A DNA stretch of 64,000 bases from Deuterostichococcus epilithicus. Its lineage: Eukaryota > Chlorophyta > Trebouxiophyceae > Prasiolales > Stichococcaceae. The stretch is from assembly GCA_033439295.1 (NCBI GenBank), contig JAVTLE010000014.1, positions 4,340,001 through 4,404,000 of the forward strand. The letters run 5' to 3'. Below, one piece after another: positions 12,401 through 26,300 of the stretch (position 1 is the stretch's first letter; the number at the start of each line of letters is the position of its first letter). The notes under the pieces were generated by a model. The model worked only from the letters and a program-made list of their open reading frames with translations, was not told the DNA's origin and ran no database searches. The translations under genes were made by a program, and so were the position numbers.

Positions 12401-14037
12401 GTGCGGCAGGCCATCAAAGCCATGTATGTCTGAGCTCACATGTAAAGCCAGCCATTCAAGTGGCGCCGTCCAAATTCTCTGGTTCTACTATAAGGGCATT
12501 AAAGTGAACGATGGTCTCGCAGGACAGACCAGCTCAGTAGAATTTTGCCTCTGCCTTGCGCTCAAATTGCTCCTTGCAGCGGAGCGGTGAGCATGTGCCG
12601 CAGGAACCCTGATCTGTCAGTTTTAGCGTTCAGAGGACAGCGTTCACAGGACAACGAAGGCGTCGTGGCACGCAATCGAGGGAATTGGCAACAGGGAAGG
12701 GGGCTTGCGGCACCTTTGAGGCGGCCTGCGGCGCGTGGTCAGAGGGCTCGAACTGCGGCAGCCGGTCGTGCTCCGCCGGCGGCGCGTCCACCAGCGGCGG
12801 CGGGTCCCTGGGCAGGTCGCTCTGTGAAGGCGCGGAAGCGCCCCCGTCGCTCTGTGGGGCAGCCGACACAGAGCGCCGCTCAGCTTGCAGTGCCCAGGCA
12901 GCCGGTCCGCAGCCCGGCCTCGCGTCGAGTGACATGTTGCAAGCTCGTGATCCAGCTCACGAAGCAGGTGTGCGGTCTGCGCCGCTGCAATGGCCGACTG
13001 TGCGTTGTTCTTCCCGCAGGGCGCTGCTGCATGCGCCACGTTTGCAGCTCGTGCAGGGACGCATGCAAAGCCGTGCAAGAAAGTCAACATACAAACCCCT
13101 GCCGTGACCGCATCACACATCACTAGGAAAACATATGCTGCATCTGCAGCTCGGCGTGTGGCAGACAGCTCACCTGTGAGGCAGTCGCCGCGTCCGATTC
13201 TGTGTCCGAGATGCCGGCGACGCCAGAGTCCCTGGGTCCAAGCGCGCCCGCAAGCGCGTCCTCCTGCCGCTGCATCGCCGCACACAAATGAGGGTTAGCT
13301 GCCACGAACGAACTTCCGCCACATCAAGCGGCACCAGCACCATGCTGCCCTGCAAAGAGCGTGCCGTGCTTTCACCCGACTCATTGTTTTGAGCAGCGGA
13401 TTCGTGTGGCTCTACACAAACCTTACACAGTACTGCCGACACAGGAAGCCTGGAGAATCGATGTGTGCCGGGAAAGTCGTCGCTGCTTGGGCATTTCGGA
13501 TGCGCTACGCCCACAATCTTATGGGAATGCCGCCCATTGTCATTCAGTAGACAGGCCGCACCGAGGCCTCATCCTCCAAGTCGATGGAGCTCTGGCGGTC
13601 GACGCGGGAGCCGCGCGGCGTGAGGCCGCGCTTCAGGCTGGCGCTGGCCTTGCGCGACAGCTGCCTCATGGACTCCTTGAGCGTCTTCTTTTCCCTGTCC
13701 TCCTTATCTTTGACTGCACCCATGTTGAGCTTCGGCATGCCCGCCATGGCGCCACGTGCGTGTTGGCCGCGCGCCCTGCACATTCCCATTTCGAAACCGT
13801 TTGGTGTATCCTGCAATGAGCCGGAGCCTGGAATCCTCCTTGTATATCACTGCTCCCGCATTGAGCTGTGGTGTGTCCCACCGCGGCGTCGCCCGCCTGC
13901 CGCTGCTGACTACTGCCCTGCGCAATCTCACACACAGGACCGGTTGATCAGCTCATACAATTACCCGGAGCTTAGACAACAGGAGTCCTCAGCCCGCCTG
14001 ACGAGTGTGGAGCACGGCTCGAGCCAGCAGTCGACAT
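9462..14037 (-). CDS. Unidentified multi-exon protein with one transmembrane segment
   Basis: I do not recognise the family. Minus-strand segments that read like exons are: possible start 14037 (MSTAGSSRAPHSSGG); about 13880-13560 (AVIYKEDSRLRLIAG, PKLNMGAVKDKEDREKK, a Lys/Arg/Ser-rich stretch, then RQSSIDLEDEAS); about 13272-13170 (RQEDALAGALGPRDSG, ISDTESDAATASQ); about 12990-12690; about 12260-12120; 11930-11640; 11600-11450; 10830-10720; 10548-10340; about 9945-9830; and a last exon ending in KKRGGWGFS with the stop at 9462-9464. The exon near 9945 holds a hydrophobic segment, VALAISVFGIGALAAGAFLAL, close to the C-terminus, suggesting a tail-anchored or single-pass membrane protein. Two exons share a PLVxAPP...LPQFEP module (see repeats). 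The joins are not firm, and two genes cannot be excluded. Confidence 0.45.
10479..10548 (-). repeat. Copy 1 of a duplicated exon segment (PLVEAPPKAHEPLPQFEP)
   Basis: On the minus strand this encodes DDPQPLVEAPPKAHEPLPQF. It matches 12746-12816 over about 63 bases at roughly four fifths identity by eye, in the same orientation, 2.3 kb away. Both copies directly follow a candidate 3' splice site. Confidence 0.8.
12746..12816 (-). repeat. Copy 2 of a duplicated exon segment (PLVDAPPAEHDRLPQFEP)
   Basis: On the minus strand this encodes RDPPPLVDAPPAEHDRLPQF, paralogous to the segment at 10479-10548. The conserved pattern is PLV-acidic-APP-x2-H-x2-LPQFEP; flanking sequence has diverged. It suggests duplication of an exon within one gene. 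Confidence 0.8.
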
Positions 14038-14904
14038 GCCGCTGCAGCGGCGGAGTATCAACGGACGAATTTCAGGCTGCAGTGTCGCGCCCCGAAGACC
14101 GCTAGCAGAGGCGAGAGGTATGTGTGAGCCTTAGGGGACTCTACTGATTGCAACGAGTGTGTCGAAGTGCCTTTGGACCCTGATGCTGAGCCAGAATGGC
14201 TGCAGTACCAGCGTGCAGTGATCTGAAGGCTGCAAACAGACGGAAGCGCACAAGCACTGACCTAAGATCAGCCAGCAGGCTTGTCAGGCTGATCACTGTC
14301 CATAGGTGAAGCGTGTTTGGAAGTGATGGCTGATAGTGGCCTTTGCTGGAAAGCATGAAAGTGCCAGCCGGATGCGTATCGGTATGGGTCAACGTCGCAA
14401 AACATGTTGGCCTTGAGCGTAGCTCTCCCGGTGCTGATCTGCAGCGTTGCATGCCTGCATGCGTGTCACAGCTTCTGAGCATCCGCACCTCTGTGTGCAA
14501 GCTCCGCTATTGCGACCTGGACCACCCCGCCGAACGATCCTGATAGCGCAAGTCTGCAGAAGCGATGCAGATGCGAAGTCGCTGAGACGCTGACTGAGCG
14601 GCCTTCTGTGCTCGCGCGAAAGCCTGACTAGATCCCTGATCCAAGGGGTATGGCACCATTGTTGCGCAGCACGCATTTCACGACGCACCCTGAAGTCGAA
14701 TGCGCAAAAAGCCAGCTCACAGTTCCAAACAGCTTCTGTACTTGCGCACAGAAAGGATGTCAGTGCAAGCGACTGCCAGTCTTGAAGCTTCCTTTGCAAT
14801 GCAAGTTTGGAGACTGAACATCGCCGGACAGCCAACAAGGCTGCGGATGGCACTTGTGAGTTGGCGCTGAGGCGCTGCCTCCAGCACAGCCAGCCAGCGT
14901 CAGC
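14038..14904. other. Divergent intergenic region
   Basis: About 870 bases lie between the inferred start of the unidentified minus-strand gene and the FANCJ start codon. Open frames here show no family resemblance. It presumably holds both promoters and 5' UTRs; no core promoter element is convincing. Confidence 0.4.
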
Positions 14905-17900
14905 ATGCCGAGCCACAAGCTCGCGGGGATCGCCGTCGACTTCCCACATCAGCCGTACCATGTCCAATTCACCTTCATGGCGAAGGTGAGACCGTGCAGA
15001 TCACATCCTTCTCGAAACGGCTGGGACTGTATTCATCAGGATGGACAGTGCAAGGGAGTGGCGAAACTCATCAACATCTCGTGCATGCACGCCTCAAAAT
15101 TACGCTCTTCCTGTATGAGTGCAGTAACCTATTCACGGAGCGGAATCCGCAATAGGACACAGCCTGTGGCAGAGCACGCAAAACATGAGCTGCTTCCGTC
15201 GTTAAGCTGTGGCGTGACTGGCAGCGCTGTGCGGTACAATTTGCCGATCACCGCTGGCGCTGCCGCCTGGCGGGCACCCTGCCCGGCTATGCGGCCATGC
15301 AGACCGTACTGACCAACAAACCACACGTTCCACCCGCAGGTGCTGGTGGCGTTGAAGAAGGGCCAGAATGCGCTGCTGGAGGCACCCACCGGCAGCGGTA
15401 AGACGTTGTCGCTGCTGTGCTCCACGCTGGCGTGGCAGGAGGCCCAGCGCGTGCCCACGTCGGCAGAGGTCCCGCTGCCGGCTGTCAAGCGGGCGGCGGC
15501 GCCGCCGGACGGGCCAGCAGCGGACCTGGAAAGCTTCAGGCAAGTGGTCTTCCACCTAGGGCTCAATGCAGCTACTCAGTGCAAGGAATTTGGCAGCTGG
15601 CGGTGGCCATGGGGCCAGTGTATAGATTGCGTTTTGCAGGTCATCTGGTATGCGCCGGGTCAGGTGGGCCTCGGCAATGCATGAAAAGTCCCTTTAGACG
15701 CCTGGTGGTACCGCATGGACCGCGAGTTGAGCCTCTTACGGCTGTCACGCAGGTACAGTGGCGGCAGCACAAAGCGGCAGCGCTCGTCCGACGCCTCCGA
15801 TGCCTCAGGCTCGGCTGGTGCGGCGGCCTGCGGCTCAGCAGTGCCGGCGGAGCCGGCAGTCAAAGCGGAGCCGGCAGCGCAGGCCGCCAGCGGGCCCGCG
15901 CTTCAGGGCAGCGGCTGCAGCGGCGGGCAGGGATGTGGCAGCGGCGGCTGTGGCAGCGGCGACGGCGGCGGCAGCGGCGCTACGGCTTGCGGGCAGGCAG
16001 CGGCGGACGGCGCCGGCGTGGTGGACCTGAACGAGCGGGGTGAGCCGGCCGCGGCGCAGCCAAGGCCGCACAAGAAGGTGCCGCGTGTGTACTTCGCCAC
16101 CCGCACCCACAGCCAGATAGCTCAGGTGCGCCAGGGACGCAGATCCACTCTGGCACATCCACCTGGCAGATGTGCTTGCAGCAGGCGCTGTGGCAATGTG
16201 TGTTCAAGCCAGCCGCATGCCCGTGCAGGTGGTCAAGGAGTTCAAGCGCACCGTGTACCGCCCCAAGATGGCCATCCTGGTGTGGCCCGGCCCGTACATC
16301 TCCACTACGTGATGTTGGTTGTGTTTGTGAGTGGAAGCTGCCGCTTGGTGCTCAGATGTGCGTGTGTGTCATGCGGGTTTGCTGTTGCGTACGCCTTCAG
16401 CACACTGGTCAGATAGCTCTCTCGGCTGCAACGATTCTCGAGGCCTGCCATGCTGCTCACACGCATGCGGCGTCACCACTGGTGTTCCCTCTCGCGAGCA
16501 GGGCTCGCGGCAACACTACTGCATCCACAGGGCGGTGTCCAAGGAACGCTCTGTGGACGAGGCTTGCGACAAGCTGATGCAGGACGACGGCGGCTGCCGC
16601 TACTTTGCGAAGGCCAAGCTGCTGTCCAACCGCTCTGAGGCGCTCAAGGTACAACGGCTTGTGCCACTTTATTGCATCGCAGTCGCTCGTCTAGAAGCCT
16701 GGCTGAGCACCTGTGTGCACAGTGACCTGCCACAGCTGCATGCCAGTCGAGGCACATTGCGCGGCCAGTTTGGCAACACCCCAGAGCACCGCCGGCTTGT
16801 GCACCAGTTCGGACAGCCAACGACTTTGTGAGGCGCAAGAATTCGGTTGCAGCAACCCTCCGAGAAGCATGATGGCGAGCCATGTCGTTCGCAGGTGCAC
16901 GACATCGAGGATCTGGCCACAGAGGGCCGCCGCATCGGCGCCTGCCCCTACTTTGCCACACGCGCCTTTGCACAGGATGCCGAGCTCATCTTCTGCCCCT
17001 ACAGCTACCTGGCACGTCCTCCTGAGAGACGCCCTCGCTGGCTGATTTCCTCACCACGCTCCTTTGCTGACGATTTGGGGGCGCTTCATGCCGGCGGGAG
17101 GCAGCCAGCGCAGCGGCTTGCCCAATCGTGCCACCCGCACCAGTCAAGACACGTGGCAACCCGCGCGCCCACCTCAGTTGCCTCATGTCGCAACGGGTGC
17201 TGGCTGCCTGTGCGCCACAGGAACAAAGGCCAACAGAAACCCACATTGACGAGAAGTCGCACATGCAGGTGGACCCGGTGATCCGGGCGGCAATGGATGT
17301 CAAGCTGGAGGGCGCGGTCATCATTTTCGACGAGGCACACAACATCGAGGACCAGGCCAGGCACGGCCCGCCTGCCAGCCGTGTTGCTATCCAGCTTTCC
17401 GCACTTGGGACAGAGGGTCTGGCGACGGCAGGGGACGGTTGGACACGTGCCGCATGCATGGCCGCCATGCCTGCGCCGCGAGGTGGCCCAACACCGCCAG
17501 TGGCGGCGTCCTTGACGGCGGGGCAGCATCCCAGCCGCACGTGTGACTGTGTCGCAGGAGTCGGAACCGCGGAGTCGAACACCTGACGGGCCAAATCCTT
17601 CACTGAACCCTATGCAGGGAGGCGGCGTCCATGGACGTGGAGCTGGAGGTGTTGAGCGAGGCGCACGCGGCGCTGCTGCGGGCAGAGACATGTCAGGGCG
17701 ACCCCGTGGACGGCGTGGGACTCTACGGCCCGTTGGCAGGAGCAGTGGGGCGCCTGCGCGACTGGCTGCGCGGCCGCTCGGACGTGGCGCAGCCCGACCG
17801 CGACGGCCGCTGCCAGGCCATCCTGCACGGGCCGCAGGTGCTCGCGGTGGTGTGTGGGAGGAACTGGTTCGGGTTGCGAGAGGAGCTATGTACCCGATGC

Positions 17901-20900
17901 CGAGCCGCACCCTGGGATCGAGGTGTATTGTCATTGCGCGGGCAGGCAGCAGCATTCCATGGCGGGACTCTCGTGGAGCTTTTATCTGCGTTGCTTCACA
18001 CTGGCACGCCTGCAGACGAGCACAGAGGAGGCCCCTGGACCGTCCTAGGCCAATTTCACGCACAGATGACACGACCGGCAGCATGCATTCGACATCAGTC
18101 CGGCTTGCTGCCTTCTGAGGGCGGCGGACTCGCTGCAGGGCACAGGCTGGCATGCGGGCAGGGTCGACAGCCTCTACAGAATACGTTCGGAGGTGACACG
18201 AAGATGCCGAGCAGACAGCAAAGACTCCTGACACCAGTTCTGTGCTCCAAAAACGCCCGCAGACGGCGCATACGCTGCAGGGCATCAGCTGAGGCGACAG
18301 TGCACATAGGCGGACACCCTGCGGGGCCTCATGCTGCCCACTTGCGGCAATCAAACACCTGACCCACCAGCATGCGGACCAGCATGCATTTCGACTCCAG
18401 GTCTACTAAACCCTACTTTCCGCGCTACAGGCGGTGGAAGCGCTGCAGGGCATCGGCTGGGGCGCCGGCGAGGTGGACAGCCTCTGGGAGCTCTACGAGG
18501 CAGCGCGCGCTGAGGAGGATAAGGCCAAGGCCACTGCCGCCGGGTCCGTGCGGATCGAGGGGCCCGGTGGCAATGGCGGAGCCGCCGCCGGCGGCGACGC
18601 CGATGGCGGCGGTGCAACGGGCAGCGCCGGCGCGCTGGCGCTGGGCGTGCTGTCGCGCCTGCTCACCACGCTGCACATGCTGTACGAGGTAAGACGTCCA
18701 GTCCACTGGCTCTGCTGGAGGATGTAAGGAGGGTCAGAGGGCTGGTCAACGACCCCTGATTTCTGCAGTGAGTGAGTGTGCTGGATGATGCCGTCACCGA
18801 CTGTCACATGTTCCCTGATGGAACTGTGAGACCTGATCACGTGGCTGGCTGGGAGTCTGCTCAGCACAGACAGCGTGCATCAGCGGACCATCGCCTTTGC
18901 CTTTTCCCAGGCAAAGGGGCAGCCGGACCTGTGTCAGCGTGGAGCTGCGGCTGGCAGTGGCTGCTCTCCTCGATCGCTGCGCTGTGTGTGCTCCAGGGTG
19001 GGCAGGAGCGGGCACGGGACTACAAGCTGTGCGTCACGCGCGAGGAGCGGCGCCGCCCTGCTGCGCATGTCCGTGGCCGCCGCACCAGGTCTGTGGCTTT
19101 GACCTTGGACATTGTCGCGAAACAGCATATCGGCACGCCTTTGCGCTCAAGGTCCCATGGTGCTGTGAGGCCAGCGCCCGGCAACCGACTGTCTGGAACT
19201 CATGCCGCCCCTGCGCTGAATGGAACCCGCCAGAAGGCTGTGTGCGCTGCAGGGACGGCGGTGAGGAGTCGCCCACTGTCGTGAAGTTGGCGCTGTGGTG
19301 CCTCAACCCAGCGGTCGCCTTTGCAGAGCTGTCATCGCAGGCGCACTCCATCGTGCTCACCTCCGGCACGCTGTCGCCCAAGGCCTCCTTCGCCTCCGAG
19401 GTGCGGATGCATGTGCAGCTCTATGCATTGCAGCTCTATGCATTGGTCTGTAAATCCAAACGACAGGCTTGCTCAACGGTAAAAGCTCACTCGCAGGCTG
19501 CACTCCTGGTTTGCGGCGCCCCATTGGTATCTAAGAGCTGAAGAAGCGTCTTGCAGAACTGGGTCACGGATATGGAGGGAACATTGCAACCCTAATCTGC
19601 ATCTGCCATGGCCGTTTCTGCGCAGCTGGGTGTGCCATTCCCTGTGGAGGTGGAGACGCCGCACGTGGTCGACATGCGCCTGCAGGTGAGCCTTTTGTGA
19701 AAGCACCAGATCCTTGCTTTGTCAGGCCTTCGCACGATGGTGCCTCAGGCAGCGCACCTGAGCGTATATCTGTCACTCACACTCTGCGCCGAGCAAAGGC
19801 ACAGGGTCACGTCCCACAGTGCAACAGGTCGAGTGATCAACTTGCATCACCGTGGCTCCCATCCGCTTGCAGCCTCGCAACCCCGGCTTGACTGCCACTG
19901 CTCAAGTGTGCCAACGTGCGGCCACTCTTCTCGTGTCAGATGCAGCGCAAGCTGTGCAGATTGCGTCAGCTGGCGGGAGGAGCCACCGTTGGGTGTTGGA
20001 AGGCGGGTGTTGGTCGGGCGTCTTTGTCCCTGCACTACGAAATGGCTGATGCAATTGCGGCGCTCCTTGTTGTCGCCAGGTGTGGGCGGGCGTGCTGGGA
20101 GTGGACCCAGGCGGCGCGCAGCTCACTTGCGACTACAAGACGGTCCCCAAGCCTTCTTTCCAGGACTCTGTGGGCGCCATCGTGCTGCGTGTCTGCCAGG
20201 TGACGTGCAGATGTCGAGTGCTGAAAGGGCATGAGACGGGACACTTAGGTCTTTGTCTGCTCGTGTTGGTGTTCGTGTAGGATGCAAGGCTTCAGGATGT
20301 TCTGGTCTTGTCACAATCCGCCTTGAGGCCGCCGCCATCACGATACCCGGTTGGAGTTCTCGCGACTTTGCTGCTCTGCAGACAGTGCCGGACGGCGTGC
20401 TGTTCTTCTTCCCGAGCTACACCTGCATGGACACGCTCGTTGGGCGCTGGCAGGTGCGCAGGGCTGTGAGCTGGACGAATGGCTCAATGGTGAATCTGGG
20501 GCATTAGCGTGCTGCTGGCTGGCTCTGCATCACCAACACACAGCCTTGCTACGAGTGCATGAAGAGCTAACGTGTCGCCCTCACTGGCTGGCCCCAGGCC
20601 ACATTGCCGCTCATGTCGCGGCCCAGAGGTTGCGGCAGCGGTTGCACGGTTTCAAGCACGAAAACTCATGCACACATCGAAAAGCTCGAAGCTTGGCATT
20701 TAATGCCACAGGCATCGGGGCTGTGGCGGCAGCTGGAGGGTGCCAAGGCGGTGGTGCAGGAGCCGCGCGGCACCGGCGATGGATTCGACGCCGCTATGCG
20801 CGACTTTTACGCCGCCATCGACTCGGGGCGCGGCTGCGTTTTCTTCGCCGTCTGCCGCGGCAAGGTCTGCACACTTGCCCCGTGTGCCTGCCCTGTTTGC

Positions 20901-20937
20901 TCGCCCGCTGCCTGTCCTGTCTGCTCGCTGCAAGCCA

Positions 20938-20989
<52 letters not shown>

Positions 20990-23321
20990 GTGGAACAGGA
21001 CAGCATTCCGCATAGGAATTGATATATGCCGGCAGGCCAGCCGCCGCCGCTTGCTGGCCCGACAGCGTCAGAACATGCGCCTTGCAACGTCTATGGTGGA
21101 TCAACGGACGCACGCGCACTCCACGGCGCCCTTGCGTCCGACTGCTGCCTGCTGCGCCACGCTCACAGGTGTCGGAAGGACTGGACTTTGCGGATGCCAA
21201 CGCGCGGGCAGTCGTCGTCCTGGGAGTCCCCTTTCCTGGCGCCAAGGACCCCCAGGTCAGAACAAAAAGGTCGCTGTGCTGCACCTTGCGCAGCTTTGCT
21301 CATGTGACTGCTCCCCCACGTGAGAGCTTGCTCGCATGCTCCTGCTGAAGTGGTGTGTGCGGGGTCTGATGTGCTCGAAACGTGGGCAGCCTCCTCACAG
21401 ACTGACATTGCGTGCTGGCCCCAGATCGCAGCGAAGAAGGCATACAACACGCACTGCGACCCGCGGCGCGGGCTGTTGAGCGGCGACCAGTGGTACTCGC
21501 AGCAGGCCTTCAGGTGAGGGTTGAAAGCGCTCTGAGCGCATGCCAGCGACCTCGACACCTCACCACGGCCGGCATTTGCAGGGTTGACACCTTCTGTAGT
21601 TGGCCACTGAGATCTGGGATCCAGTGAGGAGGATGCTGTGATGTTGTCCCACTGCTGTCTCGGAGGTGCACGACGAGTGAAGTCATGCTCTGCTGATCCT
21701 GGTCGATGGCAGGGCGCTGAACCAGGCGATGGGGCGCTGCATTCGGCACCGGGGGGACTATGGCGTAATCCTGCTGCTGGACTCCCGGTTCCTGAACACC
21801 TCCAACCAGGAGAAGCTATCCCGCTGGTGCTGCCCCAGCTCTTCAGATCCCTGACCTTGTCCTGTTTGCTTGCTTGCTTGCGTCCATGGACATCTTTCGT
21901 GCACATCACCCCGGTAATGGTGGCAGGCAGCAAGATGTCGCCGCAGCGGCCTGCGCATACACCCGTGCCACCATCAACCTTGAACTTCTTGCCCATGCGT
22001 CAGTCTCCCCCTCAGCCTCGCTTCGACAAACCCAGCAGCCTGCAGGAATCGAGGTCACTTCCCCCGTCTGCAGGGTGCGCAGCGGTCTGGAGGTGCAGCC
22101 CAGCTGCAATGCAGCGCTCACCTCACTGGCCGGCTTTTTCCAGCGTGTCGCCGCTGACCCACCGCCGCAGGTCAGAGCCTTGACGGGATCGTGCTCTAAT
22201 GCCTCGTGCACATGGTGTGCACCACTTTTGGTATAGCGTTGCTTTGTGCGTCCAGCTGGATCCTTCTGTTTCGATGTTTGCGGACCTTGGCTGTGCACAG
22301 TGTGCTCAATCCCACACAATGTCTTCCTGCAGGTTGCTGCGGTTGCAGAGCGCGTGGCGGCCGCCGCCATCGAGCGGAAGGCCGAACACGAGGCGCAGGC
22401 TGCAGCGGCGGCGAAAGCGGCCGCCAGGGGCCGCGGGCGCGGCAGGAAACGGACCTCCCGCCCCTCTGGCGGTGAGGGACGCACCGCCTCAGGACACACG
22501 AGCCTCGAACCTGGGGTTCCGACGGAAGCACATATTGCATATTCGATGTGTTGGGTCTTCGCCAATGCAGAATGCAGCAAGATGAAATTGTGCATCTCCT
22601 GCCTGAGCGACGGTTGACCAGCAAGAGCTGTGGGGCAGGCCGCCGGCGCTAGTGTTACGCCCTGGGGTAGCATGGCCAGGTCGGTACGGCAAATTCCCCC
22701 ATGCCAACGGGGCAATGTTTAGACAGCGTCCTGTCTCGCTGTAGGCGCGGCAGCGGGAGCAGAGGAGGAAGACCCAGAGCTGGCACACCGGCCGCTCGAG
22801 TCTTGGACGCAGCCCGAGTGGCTGCAACCGCGCAGCGCGGCGCAGCGCCAGCGGCTGGACCCGCAGCACAGCGCCGAGGCGGGTTGCCGCGAGGGTCTGT
22901 CAGAGCTGACTGCAGTGGAGGCGGCGACAATGTTTCTTGGCTTTGACGGCGGCGTGCCGCCGCTCACGGCTGCCGGCCGCGGCGGAGCTGCACAGCAGGC
23001 TGGCCCGCCGGCAGCGCTGTCAGATGCAGCGTTGCTGCCACGACCACCGCCGCTGCGGCCTGGCCTGCTGCTAGACAGCCCGAACGAGGAGCAGCTCCTC
23101 GCGCTGGCGGCAGATGCAGCGCAGCTGCCGCCCTTCAGCGGGACGAGCCCGCCGCAGGCTCGTCAGCAGCAGGCGGCAGCGGCGGCCCCGCAGCCACCAG
23201 CAGCCCTGCGGCAGGCGGCGGCTCCGTCAGCGGCCGGCAGCAGCGAAGGCGTCCTGGCGGCTGACGACTCTGACGACGAGCTGCTGGCGGCAATGCCGAT
23301 GGACGCGCCTGGCGCTGCGGC

Positions 23322-23369
<48 letters not shown>

Positions 23370-26300
23370 GCCGGCACCGCGGCTGATGCAGCCACCGCAG
23401 CAGGGCGCTGGTGCACCAACTGCGGGGCAGCCTGCCCAGCCCGAGGATCAGGTGCACGGCCTCGTGGCGGCAATGTCGGGGCAGGCCCGGGGCTCGACGA
23501 CTCTCTTCCAACCGCTGCCGCCGCATGCACGCCGCACCATCAGCGCCGCCCCGGGGCCGCAGCCTGGCTCGGCTGCTGGCGGCACGGCTCTCGGAAGCGC
23601 GGCCGCCGGCGCCGACAGCAAGAACCTCGCCCATGCAGCTGCAGCGCCCGGCTCCTGCTGGCCGGGCAGTGGCGCAAGCGACAGCACGCCCTTCGCGCGG
23701 CAGCCTCGCACGCTGCCGCGCCTAGATGAGGAGATGCAAAATAGCGGCATCAGCGGAGCTCCGCCCCCAGCATGGCGGTGGGGCGGCTTGATTGGCGCCG
23801 AGGCGCCGCGGCCCGGCGATGTGCACATGCCACCGCCGCAGCAGCTGCCGCCGCAGCTGAATGCGCCGCAACAGCGGCTGCCGCCGCCGCAGGACCAGAG
23901 GCAGATGCTCCCGCGGCCAGCCCAGCGCCTTCATCAGCAGCGGCAACCTGCAAGCAGCACGGCCCCGAGTCTGCAGCAAGGTGTGCCGTACCCAGGCGGC
24001 GGCGGGTGCGAGGTGCCGGATGCCGCCGTCGATGTGGCAACCGGCATGCGCGCGCTGGCAGGGAATGCGCACCAACAGATGCAGTCCGTCCCCGCAGCGG
24101 CCTGCATGCCAGCGGCGCCAGGAGCAGCGCAGCCCGGCTTCCCGCGCGTCATCTACCCCTTCATTACTGCCCCACAAGCCGCAGCAGAGATCGCTGCCGC
24201 TGAGCCGCCCGCAGCGGCGGCGCATGACCAGCCGCCAGAGGCGTCGCTGGCGGCCGCGGCAGACCCAACCGCGGCGGCAGCAGCGGCAATCTCCACCCTT
24301 CAGGCTCCTGCCCATGGAGCTGCCACCTCTGGCGCACCAGGCTTGGCAGCGGCAGCGCCAGCACCAGCAGGGCACCCCACGCAGCCGACGCAGTTCCAGT
24401 ACTTTGCGCCAGAGTCGTCGGGCAGCGAGGTCGAGCGCTGCTCCGGTCCTGGATCGGCGCCGTCACCTGGAACGGGCCTACGGGCGGCCGCGGCCCGCAA
24501 GCCGCGCCGGCAGCCGCTCGTGGACCGCAGCCCAAACCCTCGACTGCCGGGCGGCGCGACGGGCCAGCTGCAGCAGGAGGCGGCCCTGCTGCCGCCGGCA
24601 GCCGGTGCAGCCGCGGCGGCGCGGTTGCCGGCGGCTGCAGCCATCCTGGGCATCGCTGCGCAGGTGGGGCCTCGGCCTTGAACGCATCTGCAACCTCTGC
24701 TTTGCACTTCTCGACATGGCCTTGCGCTGCAGCTGTGCTTGTGTGGCCCATGTGCCTGTCAGCCTGCAGGTACATGTGCTCCTGATGACCGTGGGCCTGT
24801 TGTCGTGTGCAGCCCAGCACCACCAAGACAGCCGGCAGGCCGCCCCGCGCCCCGCAGCCGGTGCAGCAGCCGGCGCCGCAGCCCCTCGCCCAGCTGCCGA
24901 CGAGGACAGCTGAAGTTGCGCAAGCTGCGGGTCAGCAGGCACGGCTGCCGCCGCCTCAACAGCAACAGCAGCAGCAGCAACAGCAGCAGCAGCAACAGCA
25001 GCAGGCCGCAGCCCCGCCAGGCATGGCGTCTGGGCCGCAACAGGCAACCACATCACCGCCGGCGCCCCCGCACGGCCCCACCCCGCAGCTCAGCTCGCAG
25101 CGTGGCGCCGCCTCATGGGAGCCCTATGTCGCTGCAGCGGTGCAGCAGCCGGTAGTGGGCGCAGGGCAGCAGCCAGCGTCAGAGCCGACCGCTGAGCCGC
25201 CACAGGCGGCTCAGGCGGCAATGGCAGCCGGCGCGGGTGAGCACATGCAGCATCAGGCTGCCCAGCAACCGGCCAGGCAGCAGGCCCCAGCTGCCGCTGC
25301 CACTTGTGCCGCGACCCTGCCGCCGCAGCCCGCCGGCCGCGTCGGCGGGCAGGCGGCTCCCGTGCCACTCTTTACGGCGCAGCTGCACCCTGCAGCCAGC
25401 GGCGACCATACGGCAGGCAACCGACCTATCCAGGCGCCTGCGGCAGCAGCAGCAGCTGCCTTCCCTGGAGGGAATGCCTCAGCCGGCAAACCTGCCGCTC
25501 GTTCCCCGCCGCCGCCGGCGATTGCCGCTCCAGCGGAGGAAGGCGTGCTCGCAGATCACAGCGATGGCTGGCGAGGGGCCGCCTGGCAGCTCGATGACGC
25601 CGTGCTGCTGAGCGCGGCGGCAGCCAGCGACCCTGCAGCAGATGCTGGAGCGGCTGCCTCTGTGCCAGCGGGACCCAGCGGCAGCAGTCGGAGCGGCGGC
25701 ACTGGTGGCCGCACACGGCTTTCAGCGCTGCAGCTGCAGCGCCCCACAGCTGTCCTGCCTGTGCCACTGCAGCAGCACGAGGGGGTGCAGGCTGGCCCGG
25801 TGCCGCTGCCGACGCTCTGCCACATGAACGCCGGCAGCGTCGCGGCGGCAGCCTGTGGACCGCCGCGCAGCCTGGACGCTGATGTGGCGGCCTGGCTGGA
25901 GGCAGACCTGGCGGACTTTTGCGCTTTCCTGGCGTTCCACGTGCCGGCGCTGGCGAACAACCAGCATGAGCTTCGTGCCGCCGCCTGCCGCGCCATGCCC
26001 GGCTGCTTCTCGATGGCCAGGTGACATGCGCTCAGGGTCAGGGCCACAGCTGCCTATATGGCCCCCCACTTGCGCTGGGCATGCTGCAGGCGCCACTGCA
26101 AGCAGGGAACATAGCTGAGGCAGCTACCCGTTGTTATATTTGCTTGTGTGTGTCTGCTCACATCTCTGCGCCACCGTTGTTCCGGAACCACGTGATTACT
26201 TGGCTGCGCCGGCTGTGTCTGCAGTGTGACGCTAATCACATGACCCAGGAACGGGAAGTACATTTCATGCTACATAGATCAACATACATATATGTTTTCA

